Of a stretch of 35,900 nt of DNA, positions 17,890-28,648 are shown one piece after another. The notes below the pieces were generated by a model that saw nothing but the letters and a program-made list of their open reading frames with translations, had not been told where the DNA came from and made no database searches. Every line of letters starts with the position of its first letter. Position 1 is the first letter of the stretch. This DNA comes from Alphaproteobacteria bacterium (lineage in GTDB: Bacteria > Pseudomonadota > Alphaproteobacteria > UBA6615), in contig JAPKDV010000009.1 of the NCBI GenBank assembly GCA_028822385.1, positions 1 to 35,900 on the forward strand. The letters are read 5' to 3'. Position numbers and translations under genes: made by a program.

Positions 17890-19479
17890 ATGACAGCGTT
17901 TGATGGAGTAATCATCGGTGCCGGCCACAACGGGCTGACCCTTGCCGCATACTTGTCCCGGGCTGGTCTGAAGATCGCGGTGCTAGAGCGCAACAGCCAG
18001 GTAGGTGGCGGCACCAGCACTCATGAGCCCACATTGCCGGGTTACCGATCAAATATGCATTCTAACTTCTTCATGGGGTTTGATCACGCGCCGTTGGCGC
18101 GTGATCTTGAACTGCACCGCTTCGGCTTTTCCACCATTGAGCCGCCTGTGCAGCAGGCGGCTGCGTTTCGGGACGGGTCCTGCGTCATCGTACACAAGGA
18201 TCTCGAGGCGACTTGTACTTCCCTAGCCCGGTTCTCACAGCGCGACGCCGATACCTTCCGAGAATTGCACCACATTTATGCCGACAAGATGCGGCCCTTG
18301 CTAGTCTCCCTGCTGTACAACGCTCCTCTGCCGCTCGATCAGCTGAATGATCGCCTTTCAGGTCCTCAGGCACGTGAGTTCATGTCCCATGCCGAACACG
18401 ATCTGTTCAGCGTCGTGCGCAAACATTTTGTTGATGACCGCATCCGCACCCTCTTCACATCCTACATGCATGTGATCACGGCTGAGAACGTGCCCGGCGC
18501 AGGTATCGTGTTTCCGGCAATATTCTCGAATGTGATGGACTTTGCCCTACCCGTAGGCGGCGCAGTTGCGCTGCCCCTGGCACTCACGCGCATCGTCGAA
18601 GCGGGTAGCGGTAGTGTGATCACCGATGCCCATGTGGAAGAGATCCTAACCCATAACGGCCGCGCTACCGGGGTACAACTATCCAATGGAGAGATCATTG
18701 AAGGCCAGAAATTCGTCGCCAGCGCCATCGACGCCGTAACCACAATGCAGATGACTGGCGAAGCAGCCTTCCCCAAGGATGTACGCGAAAAACTGAACAA
18801 CTGGCACTGGGGAAACCACAGTCTGGTGACACTTCATCTCGCCTTGCGTGAGCGTCCCCTCTACAAGGCCCGTGACTTCGATCCGGATATCGATAGAGCG
18901 TTTAACATTTTCTTCGGGATGGATGACATCAATCAGGTCGAACAATGTTTTGAACACTGCAAGGCCGGGCAGTTTCCCGACGTTCTGATGGGCAATGGTG
19001 CCTGCAACAGCCAGGTCGACCCGTCCTACGCCCCAGCGGACGGTCATTCCGCGTTCTGGTGGCCTTTCGCCCCCTACTCAGTTGATGGTGCCCCTGATAA
19101 CTGGGACCAGAACAAGGCCGGCTACGTGCGGAAAATTCTCGATGTCTGGCGTGAATACGCTAGTAATCTCGACGACGACAATATACGCGCAGAATACCTG
19201 TTCACACCGCTCGATGTGGAACGCCTCAACCCTAATATGCGTCAGGGCGCGGTCCGGATGGGCGCCTTTATACCCAGTCAGTTAGGCATCAACCGGCCGC
19301 ATCCGGCCCTGTCAGGGACCCGCTGTCCGATCGAAGGCCTGTATCTATGCGGTTCGTCATCCGGCAATGGTGGTGGGGTCAATGGCGCACCCGGCTACAT
19401 CGCTGCCAACGCGATTGTTGACGATTTTGGCCTGACCCGCGACTGGACGCCGGTACCGCAACCGGAATGGCGGGACTAA
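17890..19479 (+). CDS. phytoene dehydrogenase-like NAD(P)/FAD-dependent oxidoreductase
   Basis: VIIGAGHNGLTLAAYLSRAGLKIAVLERN dinucleotide-binding motif; LYLCGSSSGNGGGVNGAPGYIAA C-terminal motif. Confidence 0.93.
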   Translation: MTAFDGVIIGAGHNGLTLAAYLSRAGLKIAVLERNSQVGGGTSTHEPTLPGYRSNMHSNFFMGFDHAPLARDLELHRFGFSTIEPPVQQAAAFRDGSCVIVHKDLEATCTSLARFSQRDADTFRELHHIYADKMRPLLVSLLYNAPLPLDQLNDRLSGPQAREFMSHAEHDLFSVVRKHFVDDRIRTLFTSYMHVITAENVPGAGIVFPAIFSNVMDFALPVGGAVALPLALTRIVEAGSGSVITDAHVEEILTHNGRATGVQLSNGEIIEGQKFVASAIDAVTTMQMTGEAAFPKDVREKLNNWHWGNHSLVTLHLALRERPLYKARDFDPDIDRAFNIFFGMDDINQVEQCFEHCKAGQFPDVLMGNGACNSQVDPSYAPADGHSAFWWPFAPYSVDGAPDNWDQNKAGYVRKILDVWREYASNLDDDNIRAEYLFTPLDVERLNPNMRQGAVRMGAFIPSQLGINRPHPALSGTRCPIEGLYLCGSSSGNGGGVNGAPGYIAANAIVDDFGLTRDWTPVPQPEWRD

Positions 19480-20354
19480 GCGGCTTTGTCTTGTCGCACC
19501 ATGAAGTCGGCCAGCGTCTGGGCAATTTCGGGCTCATGGGCAACCCAGTCCTCGAACGGCACAACCGGGATATCCTGATCTTCCATCGGGAGCACGTGCA
19601 TTTCGCTACCGGGGATCATGTCATGTACGGCGCGCCCACTTCTGGAATCATGCACTTTGTCATTGCCCGGGATCACCACGGTGGGGATCTGAATCGAATT
19701 CAACTCCGCTTCGGTCACACCGAAGACCGGCAGATCGGCACCGGCCACGAACAAATCGCGCAGACGGGTCTGGACGTCGATGAAGTCCGCAGCAGACATC
19801 GACATTAGCCGGTCGTGATTACCGCTGTTGGCGGCGATCCGTTCACTATATTCTGGCGTGGCACAGATCGCTTTCATGCCACCGGATTTTGCAATCCGGA
19901 TAAATTGTTCATAGTAAGCTTCCGGCAGACGTTGTGCCGCGAAGGCGCCGCCAGATACCCGGAGCAGTAAGAGGCCGCGTGCTGTTTCAGGATGGCGCAA
20001 CCCAAACATTAGTGCTGTCCGCGCCCCCGAGGACGAGCCACCAATAAAGGCCGGAGCCGCGTCCAGATGATGCAGCAATTCGTTGAGGTCGTCTGCCCAG
20101 ACCGCTTCCTCAACAGCATCTGCCGCCATCAGGATATCTGAGGCCCCGGTGTTGCGGCGATCATGGAGCAAAACGCGGTAGCCATAGGCGGCGACTTTCT
20201 CAGCTAGGGGGATGAACTCATCAAACCCGCGGCGCCCGCCAGTGATCAGGGTTACAAATGGTCCACCATCACCGATCACGTCGTAGCGCAGGTTAACCTC
20301 GCGAATATTAGCTGTAGGCATGACTGTTCCCTTTCCTTGGATCGACCCAGACAT
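19476..20354 (-). CDS. alpha/beta hydrolase
   Basis: LLHDRRNTGASD, FIGGSSSGARTALMFGLRHPE; likely start MPTANIREVN. Confidence 0.9.
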   Translation of the reverse strand: MSGSIQGKGTVMPTANIREVNLRYDVIGDGGPFVTLITGGRRGFDEFIPLAEKVAAYGYRVLLHDRRNTGASDILMAADAVEEAVWADDLNELLHHLDAAPAFIGGSSSGARTALMFGLRHPETARGLLLLRVSGGAFAAQRLPEAYYEQFIRIAKSGGMKAICATPEYSERIAANSGNHDRLMSMSAADFIDVQTRLRDLFVAGADLPVFGVTEAELNSIQIPTVVIPGNDKVHDSRSGRAVHDMIPGSEMHVLPMEDQDIPVVPFEDWVAHEPEIAQTLADFMVRQDKAA

Positions 20355-20419
20355 ACTTTCAGGTTATATGCTGCGCTGATAAAACCAAAGACTGCATGAT
20401 AGCCTAGAAAAGCAAAACC

Positions 20420-20878
20420 ATGACACAAACCGCATCTTCAAACACACCAGACATGAAAGCTCGTGACACCTACGGCACCTGGACGACCGTCAGCGTGCGG
20501 TACGGTGACCTTGACCCCAACGGTCATGTGAATAACGGCGCTATCAACCAGTATTTCGAGGATGGTCGAGTGGGCTTTCGACTGCAACGACTGGCATCAG
20601 TCGCCGGAGACAAACTGTCTGGCTTTGCCGTCGTCAAATACGCCGCCAACTATCTCGCACCAGCGCATTATCCCGGTGAAGTCGAAATCGGGACCGTGGT
20701 CACCCGGATCGGCGGGTCATCCTATGGATTAGGACAGGCGATATTTCAGGACGACAAATGCGTTGCAACAGCCGAGATAGTGACCGTGCAGTTCGACCCA
20801 GCCACATCTAGCTCGGTTCCATTGTCAGAAGACTTCCGGGAACTACTCGGGACCGCGATGGCACCATCAGCAGCTTAG
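20420..20878 (+). CDS. acyl-CoA thioesterase (hotdog fold)
   Basis: RYGDLDPNGHVNNGAINQYFEDGRVGF. Confidence 0.9.
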   Translation: MTQTASSNTPDMKARDTYGTWTTVSVRYGDLDPNGHVNNGAINQYFEDGRVGFRLQRLASVAGDKLSGFAVVKYAANYLAPAHYPGEVEIGTVVTRIGGSSYGLGQAIFQDDKCVATAEIVTVQFDPATSSSVPLSEDFRELLGTAMAPSAA

Positions 20879-20885
20879 AAGTCAT

Positions 20886-21419
20886 CTACTCGGCGGCGAC
20901 CATCTTCCCGTCTTTGTCCAGCGCAAGCCCGGCCGCTGCAGCAGCATCGATCACATCCTGAGGCCGCGACACAGTGGAATTTTCTGTCCCGCCAATAATC
21001 ACCAGCAGGTAGCCATAGGTGTCACCAACATTCTTGAAGCTTCGCATCACCTTGGCTGGCACGGAAATACAATCCATCGGCCCCAATACGACCTCTTCCA
21101 TGTCGTCACCTTCGTTCCAATAGACCGCCCACTAGCCGGTGACTGGGATGAACACTTCAATCTCTTTATCGTGCGTATGCATCGCTGAGCCATTGTCTGG
21201 TGGTGCGCCGACATAGGCCACATTAAACCCTTCGGAATCGACAATTCCCGGCTGGGTTCCTGCATCTTCCGAAACGCCCTTCCCGATGATGCTGTAGATA
21301 TCGCGCTTAAACCCGGGAATGCTCTGGGTGATCATCAGTTGCGAGTTGCCCGTCTGCTCGGCAAAACGCGCGACCCGGCCACTCATCTCGTCCTGCGTCA
21401 TCTTGATGACTTCGCTCAT
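20886..21419 (-). pseudogene. cupin-domain protein interrupted by one in-frame amber codon
   Basis: Two ORF halves (21132-21419 and 20886-21101) are in the same frame; TAG at 21132-21134 then WAVYWNEGDD-MEEVVLGP... continues the cupin sequence. Confidence 0.75.
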
Positions 21420-21498
21420 GCTGTCTTCCCCTGAATGCGTGTGCAATCCAAGGATGATCAATATCGGAGGCTGCAACAAGCCTTTACGAGTTCTTTTG

Positions 21499-22501
21499 TT
21501 ATTCCCCAAGCATGGTCGCTGCGACCTTCTCGGCAATCATCAGCGTGGGAATATTTGTGTTGCCGCGGGTCACCCACGGCATGAGGGACGCATCCACCAC
21601 CCGCAGTCCTTCCGCGCCATAAACCCGACCCTGCGTATCCGTGACGCATCCGAATCATCAGCCCTGCCCATCCGGCAGGTCCCGGCGTGATGGACCATAC
21701 CGGACACACTTTCGCACACGAAGGCATCCAGAACATTGTCATCCCCGATCAGGCTGACAATATCGAGACCGGGATGCAACAAGGTGCCCAGCACCGGCCG
21801 ACTGGCAGCAGGTACAAGATCAAGAAATGCCGAAATTGCCCGTGCCCGAATGGAATTATAGGCGTTTATGTCATTGAACTGACGCAGACTATGTGTGCTC
21901 GCGACAGGACTTGCGGCAGGGCACCGAAGCCATCACGAAAATCACTGTTGAAGTCCTCGATCTGCGCGAGCTGGTGGTTCCGGCTGTGTTCGGCCAGAGC
22001 CTTGAGCAGCGGCGGCCATTTTTCTTCGGGCAGCCGACGGATCGGTACCGGCCCCTCGCTGCCATGCGCCACGCCATGCTGATCATTGTCAGCAAAATCG
22101 GTGTCGGTTTCCAGCTTTCGGAAATAGGGCAGAACGTCTTCCCAACCCCAGCCTTCCGCACCCTGCTCGACCCAATCATTGTAGTCATCGGGTGTTCCCC
22201 GCAAGGCGACCATCCCCATGACCGACGATCCACCCCCAAGAATACGTCCCTGACGCAAATGCACCGAGGGACCATCAGCAGGACCACGATTGAAGCCCTT
22301 CAGCGTCGGCCAAGCGTAGTTGGGATTTTAGTAGGAAGTGGGATAGGTGTCGGCGACATCGGCTGGCTCTACACCTGGTGGAGTGTCCCGCCCTGCTTCG
22401 AGAAGCAGCACCCCGTTTGCCGCATGCGCAGAGAGCCGGTTGGCCAGCACACGGCCCGCCGATCCACCACCAACGATAATATAATCGAACACGCCACTCA
22501 T
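21499..22501 (-). pseudogene. GMC-family FAD oxidoreductase, multiply disrupted
   Basis: N-terminal [24 protein letters not shown]...YPTSY-TAA-NPNYAWPTLKGFNRGPADG...GRILGGGSSVMGMVALRG; C-terminal MVHHAGTCRMG...[48 protein letters not shown] found only across a frame change; total only ~334 codons. Confidence 0.88.
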
Positions 22502-22517
22502 TTTTTGACCTAAACGG

Positions 22518-23129
22518 TTAGTTGTTGTGCTCACGCGCCGCGACCAAGGCAGGACGAGCTTCAACACGATCGATGTAGGCAGTCAGGTTCGGCAATTCTA
22601 AAACATCCGCACCGAGGTTTCTAGAAACACTGCAGGCATGACCCGTCATGACATCGGCAGCGGAGAATTCTCCCGCAAGATAGTCACGTTCTTCTAGATG
22701 CGTATCCACAGCGACGAGCATCCGGTTCAGGAGTTTCATGGCACGATCAATATTCACCTGATTACGGCGTTCCACCGACAGGAATATGGTTTCCACAACC
22801 AAAATGTTGATCTGCGGCATTAGCATACCTTCCGCATAGTGAAGCCATTGCAAATAGACCCCGAATTCGGGTGTAGCAACTTCAGGCACCAGCGCGCCGT
22901 CGCCATATTTCGCCAGCACATATTGTACAATGGCCCCGGACTCACAGATCGTCTGATCGCCATCTTCAAGTGCCGGCACGCGGCCCATCGGATGTACCTT
23001 TAGATATTCCGGTGAGCGCATCTCCGGCGCCCCAAGTTTGAACTGCTCCAGTTCATAAGGAAGGCCAAGTTCCTCGAACAGCCAGATCACACGGACAGAC
23101 CGGGAACCCGGGGAATGGTAAATTTTCAC
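22518..23129 (-). CDS. glutathione S-transferase
   Basis: [53 protein letters not shown] thioredoxin-fold GSH site. Confidence 0.93.
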   Translation of the reverse strand: MKIYHSPGSRSVRVIWLFEELGLPYELEQFKLGAPEMRSPEYLKVHPMGRVPALEDGDQTICESGAIVQYVLAKYGDGALVPEVATPEFGVYLQWLHYAEGMLMPQINILVVETIFLSVERRNQVNIDRAMKLLNRMLVAVDTHLEERDYLAGEFSAADVMTGHACSVSRNLGADVLELPNLTAYIDRVEARPALVAAREHNN

Positions 23130-23330
23130 GATATCTCTCCTGTGCAGTCACGTTCGGAATTCAACTACGGATTCTTTCCACATTTCCCGAACAGGGTACC
23201 CTTCCCTTGTGCTCCAGGATCGAGTGTTGAGACAGATTTTACGTGACGCGGATTTTTACAAAAGCTTTCGGCTTGAACCCTTCGTGTGATCATGGTCTCT
23301 GTCGCCTGAACGTCATGCAAGGCTAGGAAA

Positions 23331-24089
23331 ATGCCAGAATTCGAACTCTACAACGCTACCCAGTCGATTTGTAGTCACAAGGTCCGCTTTGCCCTCCACG
23401 CGAAAGAGAAAGCGTTTAAGGAACACGTCCTTGACCTGTGGTCCGGTGATCAACTGACACCAGAATATCTGGCGATCAATCCCAACGGGCTGGTGCCGAC
23501 CTTAATTCACAAGGACACGAGCATCATCGATTCCCTAGTGATCGTGCAGTATCTCGACGAATTGTTTCCAGAGCCCCACCCGCTGATTCCCGAAGACGCG
23601 CTGGCCCGGGCACGGATGCGTTCGCTGATGGCCTATATTGACGAAATCCCGACGCCCGCGGTGCGCGTGCCTTCCTACAACATGGCATTTCTGGTGAACT
23701 TCCAGAATATGCCCGAAGACGAATTCATTGCGATGGCTAATGCGAAACCTTTGCGGAAGGAATTCCTGCTGAATTTCGGCCGCCTCGGATTTCCTGAAAA
23801 GGCCTACAATGAGGCCATCGATCGGCTCGGACGTTCACTTGAACGCATGCAGGCTGAAATTGAAAAAAGTGGCGGCCCTTGGTTTCTGGGTGAAGCCTTC
23901 ACCATCACCGACATCGCCATGATGCCGGTCATCGTCCGGATGGCTGATCTGGGGCTTGGAACCATGTGGGATGACAAACCTGCCATCTCAAAATGGCATG
24001 AGGCCATTCGCGCCCATCCCGCCTATACCCCCACATTCTATCACGGCTCACTGCTCACCGAGCAGTACCCGCATTTGCTTCAGAACTAG
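23331..24089 (+). CDS. glutathione S-transferase
   Basis: ICSHKVRFALHAKEKAFKEHVLDL, PNGLVPTLIHKDTSIIDSLVIVQYLDE, ITDIAMMPVI. Confidence 0.92.
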   Translation: MPEFELYNATQSICSHKVRFALHAKEKAFKEHVLDLWSGDQLTPEYLAINPNGLVPTLIHKDTSIIDSLVIVQYLDELFPEPHPLIPEDALARARMRSLMAYIDEIPTPAVRVPSYNMAFLVNFQNMPEDEFIAMANAKPLRKEFLLNFGRLGFPEKAYNEAIDRLGRSLERMQAEIEKSGGPWFLGEAFTITDIAMMPVIVRMADLGLGTMWDDKPAISKWHEAIRAHPAYTPTFYHGSLLTEQYPHLLQN

Positions 24090-24109
24090 AGAGTTTCACG
24101 GAGAACCCC

Positions 24110-25321
24110 ATGGCTGACTTGTCCCGCCAGGCACTCAACATCGAAGATCTTCGCCATATGGCGAAACGCCGTCTCACCAAGGCTCTGTTCGATTTTTGCG
24201 ACAAGGGCAGTGAAGACCAGATCGCTATACGTGACAACCGTGTCGCGCTCGACCGCATCAAGTTGCGACCCCGGGTGCTGCGCAACACCTCCAAGCGCCA
24301 TGCCCAGACCAATATTCTGGGTAAACAGCATGACCTACCCTTTCTGATTGGACCAACCGGCCCGGCGGGCTTTGTCTGGTATCGCGGGGAAACAGAACTC
24401 GCCTGTGCCGCTGCCAAGGCGAATATTCCATTTACGCTCGCAAGCACTTCCAACACGGCGATGGAGAAAGTCCTTGAGAATGGCGGCGGAACCCAATGGT
24501 TCCAGCTCTATGTCTGGCGAGATCCCGAAGCTGCATTTGTTACAATCCAGCGTGCACTCGACGCGGGGTTCGAAGCATTGGTCGTGACCGTCGACTCTCC
24601 CGTCTACAACAACCGGGAAATCGATGTGCGCAACGGACTAGTGTTTCCACCCAAGATCAATCTGCGAACAGCTGTCGACAGCCTGAAACACCCACGCTGG
24701 CTGCTCGGCACGGCCGGGCGTTACTACATGGCAGAAGGAAAGCTACCCGCTTTCTCGAACATCCACATTCCCGAAGCGGCGAAAGCCGAGGCGACGGGTT
24801 ATGTCTCAGCCAAATCAAAGAGCTTTCTCAATCGTGACGACACAATGGATTGGGACTATCTGCGCCGCATCCGTGATTTGTGGCCGCACAAGCTTCTAGT
24901 TAAAGGCATTCTCCATCCCGAAGACGCACTCATGGCCGCCGAAGTAGGAGCTGATGGCATATTCGTTTCCAACCATGCCGGTAATGTGAATGATACCGCC
25001 GTCACACCTTGGGATGCCCTACCGTCGATCGTGGAGGCTGTCGGCGATAAGTTAACGATCATTGCAGATAGCGGCGTTCGACGGGGCAGTGATATCCTTA
25101 AGGCGCTTGCGCTTGGTGCAGATGCCGTCGCGATCGGTCGTGCTACCCTTTATGGCGTCGGGGCGGCTGGCGAGGCGGGTGCAGCCCGCGCAATCGAAAT
25201 TCTGGAATCCGAAGTCCTGCGCACCATGGCCGTGCTGGGTGTTACCGACATTCCCTCGATTGGCCGCGAACACATCATGCTCCCAAATGAACTACCCGTA
25301 TCCGGCACGGGTGCCGCCTAA
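24110..25321 (+). CDS. FMN-dependent alpha-hydroxy-acid oxidizing protein (LldD/glycolate oxidase-like)
   Basis: MAKRRLTKALFDFCDKGSEDQ, VTVDSPVYNNREIDVRNG, VKGILHPEDA, IFVSNHAGN, IADSGVRRGSDILKALALGADAVAIGRATLYG. Confidence 0.94.
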   Translation: MADLSRQALNIEDLRHMAKRRLTKALFDFCDKGSEDQIAIRDNRVALDRIKLRPRVLRNTSKRHAQTNILGKQHDLPFLIGPTGPAGFVWYRGETELACAAAKANIPFTLASTSNTAMEKVLENGGGTQWFQLYVWRDPEAAFVTIQRALDAGFEALVVTVDSPVYNNREIDVRNGLVFPPKINLRTAVDSLKHPRWLLGTAGRYYMAEGKLPAFSNIHIPEAAKAEATGYVSAKSKSFLNRDDTMDWDYLRRIRDLWPHKLLVKGILHPEDALMAAEVGADGIFVSNHAGNVNDTAVTPWDALPSIVEAVGDKLTIIADSGVRRGSDILKALALGADAVAIGRATLYGVGAAGEAGAARAIEILESEVLRTMAVLGVTDIPSIGREHIMLPNELPVSGTGAA

Positions 25322-25381
25322 GATAGACATCCTCGGCAGAAACCCCATCTTCTAGAGGTAAGGACACCGGAACCCCAAAAC

Positions 25382-26872
25382 ATGAACAACCCGAGCCCCG
25401 CTCTTCCTAAGTTCGCATTCGACAACAGCTTCTCGCGCGATCTCGAGGGCTGCTTTGTGGAGTGCAACGCGGCATCAGCAAAAGCGCCAAAACTTCTGCA
25501 ACTTAACCACGCACTGGCAGAAGAACTCGGCCTGGAATCAGCCGCCTTAAACACAGACGGAGGGACGAGTGTTTTCTCCGGCAATGTTGCTCCGGATGGC
25601 GCGGCACCACTGGCACAGGCCTATGCCGGCCATCAGTTCGGTGGGTTTAGCCCGCAGTTGGGTGATGGTCGCGCGCTTTTACTAGGCGAAGTTATCGACG
25701 TTCACGGGCAGCGGCGCGACATCCAGCTCAAAGGCTCAGGCCGCACGCCCTTCTCGCGGGGTGGTGACGGAAAATCGGCGCTAGGCCCAGTCCTGCGAGA
25801 ATATCTGATTGGTGAAGCGATGCACGCGCTCGGTGTGCCCACAACACGAGCGCTGGCTGCTGTCAGTACCGGCGAGACGGTACTGCGCGAAACGCCCCTA
25901 CCTGGCGGAGTTCTGACACGCGTGGCTGCAAGTCATATCCGTGTGGGTAGCTTTCAATTTTTCGCCGCGCGAGGTGATGCAGAGACGGTGCGTCGACTGG
26001 CCGATTACGCCATCGCCCGCCATCACACCGACGCCGCAGATGCGAAGAACCCTTATCTGGCTTTCCTTGAGGCCGTCACCGAAGCGCAGGCCGCGTTGGT
26101 CGCCAAATGGATGAGTATCGGCTTCATCCACGGTGTGATGAACACCGACAATATAACCATTTCAGGTGAGACCATCGATTACGGCCCTTGCGCCTTCATG
26201 GATAGCTACGCGCCGGACACGGTCTTCAGCTCTATCGACACCCGAGGCCGCTACGCCTATGGCAACCAGCCTGACATTCTGGGTTGGAACCTTGCGAGAC
26301 TAGCAGAAACCTTGATCCCATTGATTGATCCTGACAAAGATCGTGCGATCGAGATTTTAACCGATGTGATCAGCACCATCCCCGTGCGCTATGACGCTTA
26401 CTGGACGGCGGCAATGCGCCGGAAAATCGGCCTGAACACTGAACAAGAAGCGGACGGCGAACTAATTGGTGGTCTTTTGACAGCCATGCATCAAGGCAGT
26501 GCCGACTTCACTTTGGTTTTCCGTTACTTGGCAAAGGCTGTACGAGGTGATGCGATCCCTTTGCGGGGCCAGTTCGCCGAACTTTCCGCCATCAACGCTT
26601 GGCTAGAAATCTGGCGAGCGCGACTGGCCGAAGAAAATGCTGAGGCTGACGCACGCGCAGATGCGATGGATCGGATCAATCCGATCTACATACCGCGCAA
26701 TCACCATGTCGAAGAGGCTCTAGCCGCTGCAGTCGAGCACGAGGATATGTCTCCCTTCGAGGCGCTACTCGCTGTCGTGAGTCAGCCCTTCGATGAGATT
26801 TCTGGTCAAGAGAACTTCGCCGAACCTGGAGCGAAAACGACCCTACCCTATCAGACTTTTTGCGGTACCTGA
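25382..26872 (+). CDS. selO: SelO/YdiU family protein adenylyltransferase
   Basis: QAYAGHQFGGFSPQLGDGRALLLGE, IQLKGSGRTPFSRGGDGKSALGPVLREYL, HGVMNTDNITISGETIDYGPCAFMD, terminal FCGT. Confidence 0.96.
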   Translation: MNNPSPALPKFAFDNSFSRDLEGCFVECNAASAKAPKLLQLNHALAEELGLESAALNTDGGTSVFSGNVAPDGAAPLAQAYAGHQFGGFSPQLGDGRALLLGEVIDVHGQRRDIQLKGSGRTPFSRGGDGKSALGPVLREYLIGEAMHALGVPTTRALAAVSTGETVLRETPLPGGVLTRVAASHIRVGSFQFFAARGDAETVRRLADYAIARHHTDAADAKNPYLAFLEAVTEAQAALVAKWMSIGFIHGVMNTDNITISGETIDYGPCAFMDSYAPDTVFSSIDTRGRYAYGNQPDILGWNLARLAETLIPLIDPDKDRAIEILTDVISTIPVRYDAYWTAAMRRKIGLNTEQEADGELIGGLLTAMHQGSADFTLVFRYLAKAVRGDAIPLRGQFAELSAINAWLEIWRARLAEENAEADARADAMDRINPIYIPRNHHVEEALAAAVEHEDMSPFEALLAVVSQPFDEISGQENFAEPGAKTTLPYQTFCGT

Positions 26873-27027
26873 CCTGGCGCCTAGACCAAAACACCAGCCG
26901 TTGCGCTGAAATGTTTTCTGAGTGCGCGGGCAGAAAACATAACCATGGCCACAATCAAAACTGCGCTACCGGTATTAGCCACCAAATTTAGCGTCCAGAA
27001 TAAAACCCACCGCCTAGACGTATTTCC

Positions 27028-27543
27028 TTAGGCAGCGTCTTCACGACGCGGCAACTTCCAGCCGGGCCTAATAAAGTGGCAGGTATAGCCAGCTGGGAAG
27101 CGCTCCAGATAATCCTGATGCTCGGGCTCCGCCTCCCAGAAATCACCAACCGGCGCGACTTCGCTCACAACCTTTCCGGGCCACAGGCCACTGGCATCTA
27201 CATCGGCAATGGTGCGTTCGGCCTCGGACTTCTGTGCTTCGCTCACATAGTAGATACCCGAGCGGTAGGACATACCCACGTCGTTGCCCTGACGATTGGA
27301 TGTGGAGGGATCATGTATCTGAAAAAAGAACTCAAGCAGTGTGCGAAAGCTGATCTGGTTTGGATCGAAAACGATCTCAATGCCCTCGGCATGGGTTCCG
27401 TGTTTGGGATAGGTCGCGTCGGGGATGTCCCCGCCCGTATAGCCAACCCGGGTAGATGCCACGCCAGGTAGCTTTCGGATCAGGTCTTCCATTCCCCAAA
27501 AACATCCGCCTGCCAGAACGGCCCGTTCCATATTTTCGTTCAT
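27028..27543 (-). CDS. msrA: peptide-methionine (S)-S-oxide reductase
   Basis: [11 protein letters not shown] catalytic motif, [35 protein letters not shown]. Confidence 0.96.
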   Translation of the reverse strand: MNENMERAVLAGGCFWGMEDLIRKLPGVASTRVGYTGGDIPDATYPKHGTHAEGIEIVFDPNQISFRTLLEFFFQIHDPSTSNRQGNDVGMSYRSGIYYVSEAQKSEAERTIADVDASGLWPGKVVSEVAPVGDFWEAEPEHQDYLERFPAGYTCHFIRPGWKLPRREDAA

Positions 27544-27596
27544 CTGAATTCTCCTGTGTTTCAGGTTAGATGCCCATACGACGCTTCGTCGACAAT

Positions 27597-28439
27597 TCAG
27601 CCAATATCGCTGTCGCTGTGGCGGTTGTGAACCTGCATTTCTTCGGGTCCCGACATCTTGTTGACACGCCGGCCACGCTGCACTGCCGGACGACTCTGGA
27701 TGTCCTCGGCCCAGCGCACCACGTTATTGTAAGAGGCCACATCAAGGAATTCAGCGGCTCCGTACTGATTGTTAAGCACCACATTACCGTACCAAGGATA
27801 GGTCGCGATATCGGCGATGTTGTATTCGTCACCGGACAGATACTTCCGGTCGGCAAGGTTACGGTCGAGCACGTCCAGCTGACGTTTCACCTCCATAGTG
27901 AACCTATCGATCGGGTATTCCATTGGAGACGGCGCATAGTGATAGAAATGCCCGAAGCCCCCGCCCAGATAAGGCGCACTGCCCATCTGCCAAAACAACC
28001 AGTTCATGCATTCGGCCCGCGCAGACGGATCATTCGGAATGAAGGCGTCAAACTTCTCGGCCAGATAGAACAGGATCGAGGCGGACTCGAAAACCCGCGT
28101 CGGGGTCGGCGTACTGTGGTCCAGCATGGCTGGGATTTTCGAATTCGGGTTGATGTCTACAAACCCGCTGCCGAACTGTTCACCATCACCAATCTTAATC
28201 AACCAGGCGTCGTATTCGGCTTCGGTTTTGCCAAGCGCAAGCAGCTCTTCGAACATCACCGTGACCTTCACGCCGTTGGGCGTCGCCAGAGAATAGAGCT
28301 GATGCGGATGTTCTCCGACCGGCAGTTTGACCTCTTCCATAGCTCCGGCTACCGGCCGATTGGTGCTAGCCCATTTGCCGCCATTTTCGGCATCCCATTT
28401 CCAAACTTTTGGCGGGGTGTAGGTCGTTGTGTCAGGCAT
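27597..28439 (-). CDS. yghU: glutathione S-transferase, YghU-like
   Basis: [59 protein letters not shown]; typical YghU N-terminus. Confidence 0.88.
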   Translation of the reverse strand: MPDTTTYTPPKVWKWDAENGGKWASTNRPVAGAMEEVKLPVGEHPHQLYSLATPNGVKVTVMFEELLALGKTEAEYDAWLIKIGDGEQFGSGFVDINPNSKIPAMLDHSTPTPTRVFESASILFYLAEKFDAFIPNDPSARAECMNWLFWQMGSAPYLGGGFGHFYHYAPSPMEYPIDRFTMEVKRQLDVLDRNLADRKYLSGDEYNIADIATYPWYGNVVLNNQYGAAEFLDVASYNNVVRWAEDIQSRPAVQRGRRVNKMSGPEEMQVHNRHSDSDIG

Positions 28440-28648
28440 AGGAATGCTTCCTTTTATTATCAGAACCGCGTGAGCGGCAACGCCGACGGAAATATAAAAT
28501 AGTTCAGAATTCTTTGCAGATATCTGGATCTTAATTTCGATCAAAGCAAATTACGGAACCACGTGGCATCGTCAATGGAGTTATGATGGAAACGCCGAGT
28601 GAACGATACGGCATCCGTACGCAACGCACTCAACGATTTCGCCAGGCG

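Noticed and set aside
27570-28502. 310-aa plus-strand ORF
   Set aside because: Antisense shadow of the YghU-like GST gene; no recognisable motifs; a long opposite-strand ORF from codon bias
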